Shown: positions 28,675 to 39,047 of the stretch, in pieces
How positions within the stretch are numbered: position 1 is the stretch's first letter
How the letters are laid out: the number at the start of each line of letters is the position of its first letter
NCBI GenBank assembly: GCA_040221055.1
Contig: JAVJVN010000018.1
Location: 62,001 to 126,000, forward strand
Direction: 5' to 3'
Source of the DNA: Rhodothermales bacterium
GTDB taxonomy: Bacteria; Bacteroidota; Rhodothermia; Rhodothermales; UBA10348
DNA: 64,000 nt
The notes under the pieces: model-generated
The model's database searches: none
Told to the model about the DNA's origin: nothing
Seen by the model: only the letters and a program-made list of their open reading frames with translations
Made by a program: the position numbers and the translations under genes

Positions 28675-30999
28675 ATGCATTGCATCCGCTACACGCTTTT
28701 CGCACTCTTCCTGCTGTCCGGTTTCGTCACCTCTGCCTCGTTCGGCCAGATCAGCATTGACAGGGCCCACGCCGAGGGACAACTGGGACAGACCTTCACT
28801 CCGATATCCGTCCAGGCCTCCTCGGGCCAGTCGGTGGCCATCCAGGCGCTCGCTGCACAAATCGGAGCCGGCCAGACGTGGGACTTCACGGCACTCTCAT
28901 TCGATGCGCCCGCGGCGAACCCCGTTGAACAGGAGTTCATTGCGTTGCCCGATGCGACATTGCTGGGTGCCGGGGATCCGCGGATTGCGAACGCAACGCA
29001 TGCTGTCCGCAGCATTGATCCGGCCAAGCCCAACGACGTTTCCATCGTGTACTCGAGTTTCGATGCCGACGGACACCGGACCTACGGAACCATGGCACGG
29101 GTCGACGGCGCGACCAACGACCTGCTGTATGACCAAGGGTTGTTTGACTATCCGTTTCCCCTGGAGTTCGGGGCAACCTGGACCGGCTCCACGTCCTACA
29201 TCCAGTCGACGGGAGGCTTCAATACGGCCGTTTCCATCACAAAAGACGGCACCGCGAACGGATGGGGAACGCTGCAGACGCCCCAGGGCACCGTCGACGC
29301 GCTCCGATACGAAACCGAGTTGACGACGACGGTGACCGTTTTGGGCTTCCCCACCGCTACAAGCTCCCGACTCATCTTCTTCGTCTCCCGGACGGGCATT
29401 TCGGCCGGCATCACCATCACCTCGACGGTCCAGGGCGATGTCATCACCGCATCGTACCAGTATGACGGGTACGGTGAAGGTGGCGGCGGCAACCCGACAG
29501 ATCCGCCTGCGACGGCACCGGCAGGACTGTCTCCGGCCACGGCGGCCACGGGCGTATCCACCAGTCCCACGCTGTCCTGGGGGACCGTGGATGGCGCGAC
29601 AGCCTACGACCTGCAGGTGGCGGTAGGCGGCTTCACCAAGTCCGGCTCACAGCCCATCGTGATTGAACAGACCGGGCTCACGACGACCTCCTTTGACGTC
29701 ACGGGGCTGGAGTTTGCCACCGAATACCTGTGGCGGGTCCGCGCCACCAATGAAGGGGGTGCCGGTGCATGGACGGATGCCGCCACGTTCACAACGGAAG
29801 CCGCCCCTCTTGTGCCCCCCGGCGCGGTGGCGTTGACGTCTCCGGCTGATCTGGCGACCGATGTCAGCCCGGTCAATCCTTCACTGACATGGAATGCCGC
29901 CGCCAATGCCGCCACCTATGACGTCCAACTGGCGACGGACGCAGCGTTCACGCTGTTGATCGTGAACGAGACGGGGGTTGCAGGTACATCGGTCAATGCT
30001 CCCCTCCTGGCGTACAGCACCACCTACCACTGGCGCGTCCGTGGCGTGAATGCCGACGGCAACGGGGATTGGACGACGGCTTCGTTCACGACCGAGGCGG
30101 AGGTGGTCCCTCCGACGCTCCCGGGTACGGTCACCTTGACCGCACCGGCCAATGCAACCACCGGTGTGGCGCTCGCTCCCACGCTGACGTGGGTCGCTGC
30201 CGCGGATGCGGCCAGCTACGAGGTCCAGGTGGCTACCGATGCCGCGTTCACAACGCTGACCACCGATCAGACCGGCGTACCCGGGACTTCATTGGCGCTG
30301 TCCGGCCTGGCCTACAACACCACCTACCACTGGCGTGTCCGTGGTGTGAATACCGACGGAGCGGGCGCGTGGACGTCCGCCTCGTTCACGACCGAAGCGG
30401 AGGTGGTCATTGTGCTTCCCGGCGCGGTCTCCCTGGTGTCTCCGGCAGATGCCGTGCTCGACGTTGAGACCGACGTTACCCTGACGTGGACGTCCGCCCC
30501 GAATGCCCTCACGCACGACGTACAGGTCGCCACGGATGCGTCGTTCTCAGGTACGCTGATTGCGGATGAAACCGGCCTGACCGGCGCGGAACTGGCCCTC
30601 TCCGGACTCGCGCTGAACACCGCCCATTTCTGGCGCGTCCGCGGGGTCAACGCCGATGGCACCGGTGAATGGACCGCCGCGTCGTTCACCACGGTCACCG
30701 GCGTAGCCACGGAATCGGCCGACGGGGCCATTCCCGGTTCCTTCCGTCTCGCTGCCGCGTATCCCAATCCCTTCAACCCGCAGACCACCCTTCAATTCGA
30801 CCTCCCACAGAGCAGTCACGTCACGTTGTCTGTTTGGGACCTGTCAGGACGCGAGGTAGCCCGGCTCCTTTCTGGACCGATGGCCGCCGGGAGCTACACG
30901 CATCGTTGGAATGCAGCCCATCTGAACAGCGGTGTCTACATGATCCGTCTGGTTGCCGACACGGACATCACGACGCGTACGGTAACGTTGCTCAAATAG
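28675..30999 (+). CDS. T9SS-exported fibronectin type III repeat protein
   Basis: A 774-residue secreted protein. The signal peptide ends near residue 25 (SFGQ). Residues about 25-275 form an N-terminal beta-rich domain of unknown role. Four fibronectin-III-like repeats of about 97 residues follow, each with a [13 protein letters not shown]-type and a [12 protein letters not shown]-type strand. The C-terminal about 80 residues are a T9SS sorting domain starting [18 protein letters not shown] and ending in RTVTLLK, which directs the protein across the outer membrane. It is followed by porQ, a T9SS gene, with a long hairpin in the gap. It may be cell-surface adhesive, but no ligand is known. 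Confidence 0.9.
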   Translation: MHCIRYTLFALFLLSGFVTSASFGQISIDRAHAEGQLGQTFTPISVQASSGQSVAIQALAAQIGAGQTWDFTALSFDAPAANPVEQEFIALPDATLLGAGDPRIANATHAVRSIDPAKPNDVSIVYSSFDADGHRTYGTMARVDGATNDLLYDQGLFDYPFPLEFGATWTGSTSYIQSTGGFNTAVSITKDGTANGWGTLQTPQGTVDALRYETELTTTVTVLGFPTATSSRLIFFVSRTGISAGITITSTVQGDVITASYQYDGYGEGGGGNPTDPPATAPAGLSPATAATGVSTSPTLSWGTVDGATAYDLQVAVGGFTKSGSQPIVIEQTGLTTTSFDVTGLEFATEYLWRVRATNEGGAGAWTDAATFTTEAAPLVPPGAVALTSPADLATDVSPVNPSLTWNAAANAATYDVQLATDAAFTLLIVNETGVAGTSVNAPLLAYSTTYHWRVRGVNADGNGDWTTASFTTEAEVVPPTLPGTVTLTAPANATTGVALAPTLTWVAAADAASYEVQVATDAAFTTLTTDQTGVPGTSLALSGLAYNTTYHWRVRGVNTDGAGAWTSASFTTEAEVVIVLPGAVSLVSPADAVLDVETDVTLTWTSAPNALTHDVQVATDASFSGTLIADETGLTGAELALSGLALNTAHFWRVRGVNADGTGEWTAASFTTVTGVATESADGAIPGSFRLAAAYPNPFNPQTTLQFDLPQSSHVTLSVWDLSGREVARLLSGPMAAGSYTHRWNAAHLNSGVYMIRLVADTDITTRTVTLLK
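29515..30702 (+). repeat. Four tandem fibronectin-III-like coding repeats
   Basis: Units begin near 29515, 29809, 30112 and 30409, about 290-300 bp each. Units 2 and 3 share nearly identical DNA around the CACTGGCG-CGTCCGTGG stretch (30030 and 30330), suggesting recent duplication or homogenisation; unit 1 is the most divergent. Confidence 0.85.
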
Positions 31000-31016
31000 C
31001 CTTCCGTGCAGAACTC

Positions 31017-31084
31017 CATGGCGGCGGTCCGGTAGAAGCGGACATCCAACCGGGTGTCCGCCCGACTACCAGACCGCCGCCATG
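31017..31084 (+). promoter_or_regulatory. Composite hairpin covering the porQ start codon
   Basis: The outer stem pairs CATGGCGGCGGTCCGGTAG (31017-31035) with 31066-31084, 18 of 19 positions matching (one C-A mismatch). A second stem, GCGGACA (31038-31044) with TGTCCGC (31055-31061), nests inside. The ATG of porQ (31082-31084) is the last three bases of the outer stem. No U-tract follows, so it is not a standard terminator; it could control porQ translation. Confidence 0.7.
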
Positions 31085-32065
31085 CGATTGCTGATCCTGT
31101 TCCTCTTTCTTTTCGTGGTGCCGCAAGCCGCGCGGGCACAGGTGGAATCGTCAGCCTACCCGGTGGTCCAGCTGGACGCATCGGCCCGCTCGGCGGCCCT
31201 GGGAGGCAACGCTCCGGCGTTGGTCGATGTTGGGCCCGGAAGCATCTTTTCCAACCCCGCCCTGGTCACGCCCGACATGCATGGTGCAGCGGAGCTGTCG
31301 TACCTGAATCATGTTTCGGACCTTTCCGCCGGCTGGTTGAGCTACGCCCGGAACGTGGAAGGAATCGGAACGGCGGCCGTCGGACTCCGGTACCTCTCGT
31401 TTGGTGAAATGGACCGGTTGGACGCATCCGGCAATGCCGACGGCACGTTCGGTGCATCGGACCTGGGGCTCACGGTGGCCCTGTCGCGTCCGCTGGCCCT
31501 CGTCGGCGCCCCGTGGATGAGCCGGATCCGGTACGGCGGGGCCCTGTCGTGGCTGAATCAGCGGATTGATACCGAAGGTGCCCAGGCGCTTACCATGGAC
31601 CTGGGCGCGGTCTATCACGACGCCGAGCGCCGGTTCACGGCGGGTATGGTGGTGCAGCACCTCGGATTGCGCCTGTCCTCCCTGGGCAGTCGTGCCGATC
31701 GGCTGCCGACGGACGTGCGGGTGGGTCTGGCGAAACGCCTGAATCATCTCCCTGTACTGTTCTCGGTAACGGCCTACCGGCTGCACGCCTTGGATGGAGG
31801 ACCCGACGGTGCGTCGGTCCTGGCTCATGCCCTGTACCATGCCGTGCTGGCTGCGGAATTCCAGTTCTCAGAGAGTTTCCGGCTCCGCTTCGGCTACAAC
31901 CACCGCCGTCATGATGAGCTCAAGGTCAAGGCCAGGCTGGATTTCGCGGGGGTATCGACCGGCGTCGGCATCAAAATCCGCAATGTGGGCGTGGACTACG
32001 CGTACAATTCCTGGTCCAGCCTGGGCGGATTGCATCGGATTTCGGTCAAGACGGCCCTGTTTTAG
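31082..32065 (+). CDS. porQ: Type IX secretion system protein PorQ
   Basis: A 327-residue outer-membrane beta-barrel protein of the PorV/PorQ family. The signal peptide ends AARAQ near residue 20. The family signature after it is LDASARSAALGGNAPALVD followed by SIFSNPALVT. The rest is a series of amphipathic strands ending in aromatic RISVKTALF, as in FadL-like barrels. PorQ takes part in T9SS cargo handling with PorU/PorV/PorZ, none of which is here. The position directly after a T9SS cargo gene supports the call. Translation may be limited by the hairpin at 31017-31084. Confidence 0.85.
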   Translation: MRLLILFLFLFVVPQAARAQVESSAYPVVQLDASARSAALGGNAPALVDVGPGSIFSNPALVTPDMHGAAELSYLNHVSDLSAGWLSYARNVEGIGTAAVGLRYLSFGEMDRLDASGNADGTFGASDLGLTVALSRPLALVGAPWMSRIRYGGALSWLNQRIDTEGAQALTMDLGAVYHDAERRFTAGMVVQHLGLRLSSLGSRADRLPTDVRVGLAKRLNHLPVLFSVTAYRLHALDGGPDGASVLAHALYHAVLAAEFQFSESFRLRFGYNHRRHDELKVKARLDFAGVSTGVGIKIRNVGVDYAYNSWSSLGGLHRISVKTALF

Positions 32066-32089
32066 AAGGCTGTTGCACAGATCGCCACG

Positions 32090-32809
32090 TCACGGCTCGC
32101 TCGGCAGCCCCTTCGTGGCCTCCATGTACGTAATCCGCGCCATGGCATCACCGTTTTCCTGCACGAATCGCGCCACGTTGTGCGGGGCGGCCTTGGCGTA
32201 GTCCCGCAGGGCCCAGCCGATCGCTTTCCGGATGAACGGATCCGTATCGCCCAGACATGCCCGGCAATACCGGAACAGGCGGGCTTCGTCCGTATCCGTC
32301 CGGTGCATGACCTGACTGATGATGGCGGACCGGCGGATCCAGCGGTTCTCATCCTCGATCCAGTCATCCAGCAGGGTCGAAACCACGTCCCGCTCATGCC
32401 GGAGCACGGAACCTACAAGCCGGATGGCCACATCATCCACGAAATCCCACCAGGCTCCGTCCCGGATGAGGAATTCGTACAGCGGCAGGGCCTCACTGGT
32501 AATGAAGAGCCGGAACGTACGCGCAAATTGGACGGCCAGATATTTTTCTTCCCGGTGCGTCTGCGACCACAGCAACCGGACCAGGTCCTCGTACTCCGCA
32601 TGTGATGAGGGACGGAAATGCCATTTGACGGCACGGGCAATATGCTCCCGGCCCGGCTTCTGCACCCCATGGAACGGCATGGTCGTTTTCATGTATCGCG
32701 CCATCTGCTCCGCCTTTTCCGGGTCGGCAGCGGCGGCCAGTTCACGACGCACGAAACGGAGTACGTCCTCTGGCGAGTACATGTGGGGAATGTCGATCGG
32801 TCCGGGCAT
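32090..32809 (-). CDS. DNA alkylation repair protein, AlkD-like
   Basis: A 239-residue HEAT-like-repeat protein of the AlkD/AlkC DNA glycosylase family, which removes alkylated purines without base flipping. Visible family features are MKTTMPFHGVQKPGRE at the N-terminus, HREEKYLAVQFARTF, WWDFVDDVAIRLVG (the conserved Trp/Asp segment) and FIRKAIGWALRDYAKAAP. The length is the family norm. It is 11 bp from the recombinase gene on the same strand and converges with porQ. Confidence 0.92.
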   Translation of the reverse strand: MPGPIDIPHMYSPEDVLRFVRRELAAAADPEKAEQMARYMKTTMPFHGVQKPGREHIARAVKWHFRPSSHAEYEDLVRLLWSQTHREEKYLAVQFARTFRLFITSEALPLYEFLIRDGAWWDFVDDVAIRLVGSVLRHERDVVSTLLDDWIEDENRWIRRSAIISQVMHRTDTDEARLFRYCRACLGDTDPFIRKAIGWALRDYAKAAPHNVARFVQENGDAMARITYMEATKGLPSEP

Positions 32810-32820
32810 TTCGGGGTTTT

Positions 32821-33729
32821 TTACGTCGTGGGTACGGACTGGCGGCGCCAGTAGATCATGGTGGTCTCCATGGTGCCGTGCCGCATGCGTCGCTTCACGT
32901 CATCCACGGACATGCCATCGTTGAGCCACAACAGCGCGGCCGTGTGCGTCAGACTGTGGGGCGTAATGCCCGGTCGTTTGATGCCAGCACTGTTCAGGTG
33001 CACATTGATGCGGCTGCGCACGGACCGGGTGTTCAACCGGCTACCGTCACTTCGGTGCCCGTGCGACACGAACAACGGATCCTCGGGGCGGATGCGACGC
33101 CGCGTATCGAGATACAGACGGATGGCATCCATGACGGGTGGGTCGATGGGCACCTGTTGATCCTTGGCCTTGTGACCCTTTCCCTGGATGCGCAGATACC
33201 ATCCCATGAGGGTCTGTTCCAGGTCCTGGACATCGGCACGGATGATCTCTATTTCACTCAAACCTGCGTACAGCATCATATGGACGATGGCCCTGTCCCG
33301 CTTGTCGATCTCGGTCTCGACCGGGATGGAGGACAACAGGGTCTGGACGTCCTCCCCGGTCAGCATTTCCCGCGTATGGACATCGGGACGCCGGTTTCCT
33401 TTCACGGCCTTGGCCGGATTCACCTCCAATTTGCCGATATCAACCAGATATTGGCAAAAACGCCGAACGGCTGTGAGATACGTGGACACCGACACCTGAT
33501 GCAGTTCGCGTTCCTTCATCAAGTACGTCTTGTACGCTTCCACGTCCTCCGTGCAGAAGGTACAGGAAACACCGGGAGATGCAAACCACCGCTCGAATTC
33601 GTTGAGCGAACGGCGATACGTACCGATGGTCTCCGGGCTCTTGCCTACCAGGTAATTCCTCAGGAAGTCCTGGAGGTGGTTTTCAAGGGCGGAAGGCGAC
33701 AGCTCCAACCCGGGTTCAACGTGTGACAT
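32821..33729 (-). CDS. Tyrosine recombinase-like protein lacking both catalytic arginines
   Basis: A 302-residue protein with the two-domain plan of XerC/D-type recombinases: SAM-like core-binding domain (about 12-110) and catalytic domain (about 120-300). The nucleophile is kept as Y293 (TTMIYW), the histidine H284 (MRHGTM), the lysine K184 (IQGKGHK) and the first H258 of the HxxR box. However, the box reads HSLTHT, so Arg is Thr261, and the first arginine expected in GLR-x-SE is Ser158 (YAGLSEIEII). Without these two residues normal cleavage is not expected. The start at 33729 is preferred over an ATG 11 codons upstream. No att-like repeats or mobile genes flank it. Confidence 0.85.
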   Translation of the reverse strand: MSHVEPGLELSPSALENHLQDFLRNYLVGKSPETIGTYRRSLNEFERWFASPGVSCTFCTEDVEAYKTYLMKERELHQVSVSTYLTAVRRFCQYLVDIGKLEVNPAKAVKGNRRPDVHTREMLTGEDVQTLLSSIPVETEIDKRDRAIVHMMLYAGLSEIEIIRADVQDLEQTLMGWYLRIQGKGHKAKDQQVPIDPPVMDAIRLYLDTRRRIRPEDPLFVSHGHRSDGSRLNTRSVRSRINVHLNSAGIKRPGITPHSLTHTAALLWLNDGMSVDDVKRRMRHGTMETTMIYWRRQSVPTT

Positions 33730-33798
33730 GGGGACGTTTCGTGCATTCTGACGGCACCCCAATCAAGCAATCCGGGCGGACTTTGTCAATAACGGAAA

Positions 33799-35511
33799 TC
33801 AGATTTCGGTGTTCGGGTCCAGTCCTTCGAGCACATCGGTGTACTTGCGGAGGAACGATGATCCCATGGCTCCGTCCACAATCCGGTGGTCGTAGGAGAG
33901 CGAAACAATCATCATGTGACGCACCGCAATGATGTCTCCGAGATCCGGATCCTCCACGACGACCGGGCGCTTCTTGATGGCCCCGATGGCCAGGATACCA
34001 ACCTGCGGCTGATTGATGATGGGGGTCCCCATGATGGAGCCCAGGGATCCCACGTTGGTCACGGTGAACGTGCCACCCGAGAGCTGATCCGGCATGAGCT
34101 GCTTGTTGCGCGCCCGCTCGGCCAGGTCGGCCGTGGCCAGGGCCAGGCCGACGACGTTGCGCTGGCCCGCATCCCGGATGACCGGAGCCACGAGACCGGT
34201 CTTGCCGATGGCGACCGCAATGCCAATGTGGAAATCCTTTTTCAGGTGGATGGTGTCCCCAACTACCGAACTGTTCAGGATGGGATGCTCACGGAGCGCT
34301 TCGACCGCAGCATGCACAAAAAACGGAGTATACGTCAGTTTGACGCCTTCCCGCTTCTCGAACGCGGCTTTGTTGCGCTCGCGCAAACGGACCAGATTGG
34401 TTACATCGATTTCCGCGAACGACGTGACGTGGGCACTCGTAGCCTTCGATCGCACCATGTGTTCGGCAATGATTTGCCGCATGCGATCCATTTTGACGAT
34501 CTCGACCCGACCGTCCGCGCTCGGGGTCGAGGCCGGCGCCGAGGGCTGGCGCGGGGTCTGGGCTGGCGATGCGGAGGGTTTGGCCGCCTCGGCCTGCTTC
34601 GGAGCGGATCCCCGACCCGACACGTACGCCAGTACATCTTCCTTGGTGACCCGGCCGTCCCGCCCGGATCCCTTGATGGAACCCAATTCGTCGGCCGATA
34701 CGCCCTCTGTCTCCGCAATGGAGCGAACCAGGGGGGAATAGAATTGCCCATCCGGCCCGGTCCGGGGAATGGGTCCGGTCTCGCCGGCGGGAGCCGACGC
34801 CTCCGACCGGGCTCCCTTCTGGTCCTCGGATTCCGGTTTGGCTTCCTTCTTGTCCTCGGATTCCGGTTTCGATGGCTCTTTTTCGTCGGATTCGGCCGGG
34901 GCGTCTGACCCGATGACGGCAATCAACGTGCCCACATCCACCGTGTCGCCTTCCGGCACCAGGATTTCCTGGACAATGCCGGCGGCCGGTGACGGAACCT
35001 CGGTATCCACCTTGTCGGTCGCGATTTCCAGGAGCGTTTCGTCCAGTTCAATGCTGTCCCCCACGCTCTTTGCCCATGAAATGACGGTGCCTTCCATGAT
35101 GCTCTCGCCCATCTTGGGCATGAGCACCTCGGTCCGCGACCCACCATTCCCGGGCGTCGGTGCCGATTTCGGAGCCGGGGCGGGCTCCGGTTCGGGCTCC
35201 GGCGCGGCTTGCTGCTCCGGCTCCGGTTCGGGCTCGGGTTCCGGCTCGGCTGACGCCGTCGCGGCGTCTCCGTCCGTGTCCACCACGGCAATGACCGTCC
35301 CCACATCCACCGTATCACCCGCCTCCACCAGGATCTCCACAAGCACACCCTCGGCCGGAGACGGCACCTCGGTATCGACCTTGTCGGTACCGATTTCCAG
35401 CAGCGGCTCATCCATTTCAATGGCGTCGCCAGGCTGCTTGAGCCATTCGATTACCGTGCCTTCCGTGATGCTTTCGCCCATCTTGGGCATTCTCACTTCA
35501 ACCTTGGACAT
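33799..35511 (-). CDS. Dihydrolipoamide acyltransferase (E2), two lipoyl domains
   Basis: A 570-residue E2 subunit. Two lipoyl domains carry lysines K44 and K167, both in [12 protein letters not shown]. They are joined by a Glu-Pro-rich linker (about 88-120) and followed by an acidic Lys/Glu linker, then the subunit-binding domain ([20 protein letters not shown], about 255-300). The catalytic domain ends with [17 protein letters not shown], holding the active-site His and Asp. It fits branched-chain or pyruvate/2-oxoglutarate E2; the E1 at 10411 is a plausible partner. No E3 gene is in the window. Confidence 0.94.
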   Translation of the reverse strand: MSKVEVRMPKMGESITEGTVIEWLKQPGDAIEMDEPLLEIGTDKVDTEVPSPAEGVLVEILVEAGDTVDVGTVIAVVDTDGDAATASAEPEPEPEPEPEQQAAPEPEPEPAPAPKSAPTPGNGGSRTEVLMPKMGESIMEGTVISWAKSVGDSIELDETLLEIATDKVDTEVPSPAAGIVQEILVPEGDTVDVGTLIAVIGSDAPAESDEKEPSKPESEDKKEAKPESEDQKGARSEASAPAGETGPIPRTGPDGQFYSPLVRSIAETEGVSADELGSIKGSGRDGRVTKEDVLAYVSGRGSAPKQAEAAKPSASPAQTPRQPSAPASTPSADGRVEIVKMDRMRQIIAEHMVRSKATSAHVTSFAEIDVTNLVRLRERNKAAFEKREGVKLTYTPFFVHAAVEALREHPILNSSVVGDTIHLKKDFHIGIAVAIGKTGLVAPVIRDAGQRNVVGLALATADLAERARNKQLMPDQLSGGTFTVTNVGSLGSIMGTPIINQPQVGILAIGAIKKRPVVVEDPDLGDIIAVRHMMIVSLSYDHRIVDGAMGSSFLRKYTDVLEGLDPNTEI

Positions 35512-35591
35512 GAATGTGGAGCAGGTTTGATTTCATTCGACTCCTTAACGCGGCATCGAACAGAAAGGTCTGTACGGGTCGGGATGCGGGA

Positions 35592-37676
35592 TCAGGCAAT
35601 CAGCGGCGCAATGACCAGGGCCACGACCGCAATCAGCTTGATCAGGATGTTCAGGCTCGGACCCGACGTATCCTTCAGCGGATCACCCACGGTATCGCCG
35701 ACAACAGCGGCCTTGTGGGCATCGGAGCCCTTGCCATGGACCACGCCGTCAATCGTCATCTTCGATTCGATCATCTTCTTGGCATTGTCCCAGGCACCAC
35801 CGGCATTCGACTGGAAGATGGCGAAGAGCACGCCAGAGACCGTCACGCCAGCCAAAAGACCACCCAACATGCTCTTGTCGATGAATCCGATGGCAACCGG
35901 TACGATGACGGCCAGGAGGCCCGGAGCCACCATTTCCCGGATGGCAGCCTTCGTGGAGATTTCCACGCAACGCTCGTGATCCGGCTTGGCGGTACCCTCA
36001 CGCAGACCGGGGATCTCGGCGAACTGACGTCCTACCTCCTTGATCATGTCGCCGGCCGCACGACCGACCGCCCCCATGGCCATGGCTGAGAATACATACG
36101 GCAGCATGGCACCCAGGAGCAGTCCGGCCAGGATGGTCGGGTTGGCCACGTCAATGTTGGGTACGCCGGCCTGCTGCATGAATGCGGCGAACAGACCCAA
36201 CGCCGTCAGCGCGGCAGAGCCGATGGCAAATCCCTTGCCGATGGCGGCGGTCGTATTGCCCACCGCATCCAGCTTGTCGGTGCGCTCGCGGACTTCCGCC
36301 GGGAGATGCGCCATTTCGGCAATACCGCCGGCGTTGTCGGAAATCGGACCGTAGGCGTCGACCGCCAACTGGATGCCCGTCACGGAAAGCATGCCGACGG
36401 CGGCAATGGCAATGCCGTAGAGACCGGCAAACTCATAGGCACCGATAATGCTGAGCGCGAGAACCACGGCCGGCAGTCCCGTCGAATACATGCCCACACC
36501 GAGCCCGGAAATGATGTTGGTGGCCGATCCCGTGACCGACTGCCGCGCTATACCCATGACCGGGCCCTTGCCCGTCGCCGTGTAGTATTCCGTGATGAGA
36601 CCGATCAGCGTACCGGCAGCCAGACCGATGAGGACGGCCCAGTACACGCCCAGTGACGTGAATGTGGCACCACCCACGACCCATTCGGCCGGCATCATGC
36701 TGTTGATGATGAAGTACGACAGGATGGCCATGAGACCAGCCGCGCCGAATTCACCGATGTTCAAGCCGTGCTGCGGGTTGCCGCCTTCCTTCACCCTCAC
36801 GAAGAACGATCCGGCAATCGAGACGAGGATTCCGACCGCAGCAAGCGCCAGGGGAAGCACGACCGCGCTGAGCGGTCCGAGGACTGACCCTTCAAACGCC
36901 GGCAGGGCCATGAAGGCCGTACCCAGCACCATGGTACCAATGATGGATCCCACGTAGGATTCGAACAGGTCGGCGCCCATACCGGCTACGTCGCCCACAT
37001 TGTCACCCACGTTGTCCGCAATGGTGGCGGGGTTGCGCGGGTCATCCTCGGGGATGCCTTCGTAGACCTTGCCGGCCAGGTCGGCGCCAACATCTGCGGC
37101 TTTCGTGTAGATGCCGCCGCCGACACGGGCAAACAGGGCGATGGACGATGCGCCGAGCGAAAAGCCGGAAATCACACTGACCACCTTCATGGGCGTCCAG
37201 TCCAGGCCGCTGTAGATGACGAACAACCCGCCCAGACCCAACAGGCCGAGTCCGACGACGCTGAGCCCCATGACGAGCCCACCGGAGAACGCCACATTCA
37301 AGGCGGGTGCGAGGCCCGTTCGGGCGGCCTGTGTCGTACGGACGTTGGCCTTGGTGGCCACGTTCATCCCGATGAATCCGGCCAGGGCACTACAGAACGC
37401 GCCCACGATGAACGACAGGGCAATCATCCAGGAGGATCCCTCCTGATTCATGTTGGCGAACGCCAACAGAACGGCGACAACTGCGACGAAAACCACCAGG
37501 ACGCGGTACTCCTGGCGCAGAAACGCCCGTGCACCTTCGGCAATGGACTTGGCCAGATCCGCCATCTCCGGCGTGCCTACATCCTGCTTCGTGACCCACC
37601 GGGTACGCGTGTACGCGTAGAGCAGCGCGAGGACGCCGGCAACCGGGACCAGGTAGGTAATTGTGGTGTAATCCAT
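35592..37676 (-). CDS. hppA: Membrane-bound ion-translocating pyrophosphatase
   Basis: A 694-residue protein with about 16 membrane helices that couples pyrophosphate hydrolysis to cation export. The substrate loop reads [21 protein letters not shown] followed by [21 protein letters not shown]477 and G480 in [10 protein letters not shown] match the signature of potassium-dependent enzymes (potassium-independent ones have Lys/Thr). E239 in DLFESY is compatible with sodium- or proton-pumping types, so the ion is not settled. The start at 37676 ([14 protein letters not shown]) removes a 20-residue upstream extension. Lies 80 bp downstream of nothing else on its strand; the 120-bp gap to pth has no clear terminator. 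Confidence 0.95.
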   Translation of the reverse strand: MDYTTITYLVPVAGVLALLYAYTRTRWVTKQDVGTPEMADLAKSIAEGARAFLRQEYRVLVVFVAVVAVLLAFANMNQEGSSWMIALSFIVGAFCSALAGFIGMNVATKANVRTTQAARTGLAPALNVAFSGGLVMGLSVVGLGLLGLGGLFVIYSGLDWTPMKVVSVISGFSLGASSIALFARVGGGIYTKAADVGADLAGKVYEGIPEDDPRNPATIADNVGDNVGDVAGMGADLFESYVGSIIGTMVLGTAFMALPAFEGSVLGPLSAVVLPLALAAVGILVSIAGSFFVRVKEGGNPQHGLNIGEFGAAGLMAILSYFIINSMMPAEWVVGGATFTSLGVYWAVLIGLAAGTLIGLITEYYTATGKGPVMGIARQSVTGSATNIISGLGVGMYSTGLPAVVLALSIIGAYEFAGLYGIAIAAVGMLSVTGIQLAVDAYGPISDNAGGIAEMAHLPAEVRERTDKLDAVGNTTAAIGKGFAIGSAALTALGLFAAFMQQAGVPNIDVANPTILAGLLLGAMLPYVFSAMAMGAVGRAAGDMIKEVGRQFAEIPGLREGTAKPDHERCVEISTKAAIREMVAPGLLAVIVPVAIGFIDKSMLGGLLAGVTVSGVLFAIFQSNAGGAWDNAKKMIESKMTIDGVVHGKGSDAHKAAVVGDTVGDPLKDTSGPSLNILIKLIAVVALVIAPLIA

Positions 37677-37796
37677 GGGAAGTGGGTGTTCAGGGTTGGC
37701 TGAAATTGAAATAGTCCGCCAATTTACCCCATTCACCCCGAGGGTTGCACCCGTTAACCAAGAATTAGAAGACTGCCCGACAAAAACCTGGATATC

Positions 37797-38363
37797 CTAC
37801 AGGTTGAACCGGTTCATTGCGGTCACAATCCCGTCGTGCACGAAGGCCAATGCCGCGTCCCGGCAATGCAAAATGAGCTCCTGGACCTTTTCCTGCTCGT
37901 CGTCGGCAAAGGGCTGCAGCACGTATTCCGCCTGCCGCCCCGTCTCGAATTCATTGCCCACGCCGAAGCGCAACCGCGGCCATTCGTCGGAATCCAGCCA
38001 ATCGGAGATGTCCTCCAGACCATTGTGCCCCCCGGTTCCTCCCTTCTCCCGCAGGCGGACCTTCCCGAACGGCAGATGAATGTCGTCCACGATGACAAGT
38101 AGATCCTTGGGGGACAACTTGTTGCGGCGAACCAGCTCTTCGACGGCCAGCCCACTCCGATTCATGTACGTCTGCGGCTTGGCCACGCCCAGGGAATGAC
38201 CGCGCCAACGTCCTTCGGCAATCAACGATTGTCCACGTCCGGAGAACGATACGCCTATCCGCTCGGCGACCGCGTCGGCCACCATGAACCCGATGTTGTG
38301 GCGGGTACGTTCGTACTCGGGTCCCGGATTTCCGAGACCCACGATGTATCGTCCAACCGCCAC
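37797..38363 (-). CDS. pth: Peptidyl-tRNA hydrolase
   Basis: A 188-residue enzyme that recycles tRNA from prematurely released peptidyl-tRNA. Active-site residues are N12 (GLGNPGPEYERTRHNIGF), H22, N68 (PQTYMNRSG), D93 (VIVDDIHLPFG) and N114 (GGTGGHNGL). The pth-rplY-prs order seen here is a common conserved cluster. It starts 9 bp after the rplY stop. Confidence 0.97.
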   Translation of the reverse strand: MAVGRYIVGLGNPGPEYERTRHNIGFMVADAVAERIGVSFSGRGQSLIAEGRWRGHSLGVAKPQTYMNRSGLAVEELVRRNKLSPKDLLVIVDDIHLPFGKVRLREKGGTGGHNGLEDISDWLDSDEWPRLRFGVGNEFETGRQAEYVLQPFADDEQEKVQELILHCRDAALAFVHDGIVTAMNRFNL

Positions 38364-38372
38364 GAAGCCGGA

Positions 38373-39014
38373 TCAGTCCTGCGTTTCCGCGACTTCCTCG
38401 GCCTCGGCGCCTTCTGCGACTTCGCCTTCCTCGGCTGCGGCTTCGTCCTCTTCCTCATCCGCAGCGACAATACCACGCGGTACGGTGATGGTGACGAGCG
38501 TCTGATGGGCGGGCGTCAGGAATTCAAGGCCTTCGATCTCGAGATCCTTGACCATGAGGGACTGACCAATCCGCAGCGGGGAAATATCCACCTTTACGTG
38601 GTTCGGCAGGTCCTTGGGAAGACAACGGACGCGGACTTCGTTGACGAACGTCTGGGCGATGGCCCCGTTCTTCTGGCCGATGGATACGCCTTCGAAGTGC
38701 ACCGGAATCTTGAGGTTGATCTTCTCGCCCGGGTGCAGGATCTGGAAATCCGCGTGGATGGGCTTGTCCGTGACCGGATGGAAATCCACCTTCTTCAGGA
38801 CGCACTCATACGTTTTGCCTTCGAAAACCACATTGATGCGGTTGAACTCATCCGTGAAGATGAGTTTGCGCATGGCGAGTTCGGGCGCGTTGAATGATTT
38901 CGGCGACTCCTCGAAGCCGTACATGACGCACGGGACCATCTCGGCGCGGCGAGCGTCGCGGACTGCTTTCTTTCCCGTTTCGCGGGGGGTTACGTCGAGC
39001 GTGATCCCTTCCAT
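38373..39014 (-). CDS. rplY: Ribosomal protein bL25, general stress protein Ctc form
   Basis: A 213-residue protein: an N-terminal 5S-rRNA-binding L25 domain (about 1-95, including LRPVTDKPIHADFQ-like HPVTDKPIHADFQIL) plus the C-terminal TL5/Ctc beta domain (about 100-185) and an acidic Glu/Ala tail (about 185-213). Stress-type long L25 is common in Bacteroidota. It lies between prs (33 bp) and pth on the same strand, and all three are probably one transcript. Confidence 0.95.
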   Translation of the reverse strand: MEGITLDVTPRETGKKAVRDARRAEMVPCVMYGFEESPKSFNAPELAMRKLIFTDEFNRINVVFEGKTYECVLKKVDFHPVTDKPIHADFQILHPGEKINLKIPVHFEGVSIGQKNGAIAQTFVNEVRVRCLPKDLPNHVKVDISPLRIGQSLMVKDLEIEGLEFLTPAHQTLVTITVPRGIVAADEEEDEAAAEEGEVAEGAEAEEVAETQD

Positions 39015-39047
39015 GCCTTTTCTACCTGTAAAACGTTTTGTTTGGAC

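Noticed and set aside
35175-35255. Glu-Pro-rich repeat suggesting a tandem DNA repeat
   Set aside because: It is the flexible linker between lipoyl domains, a normal E2 feature, with irregular codon repeats.
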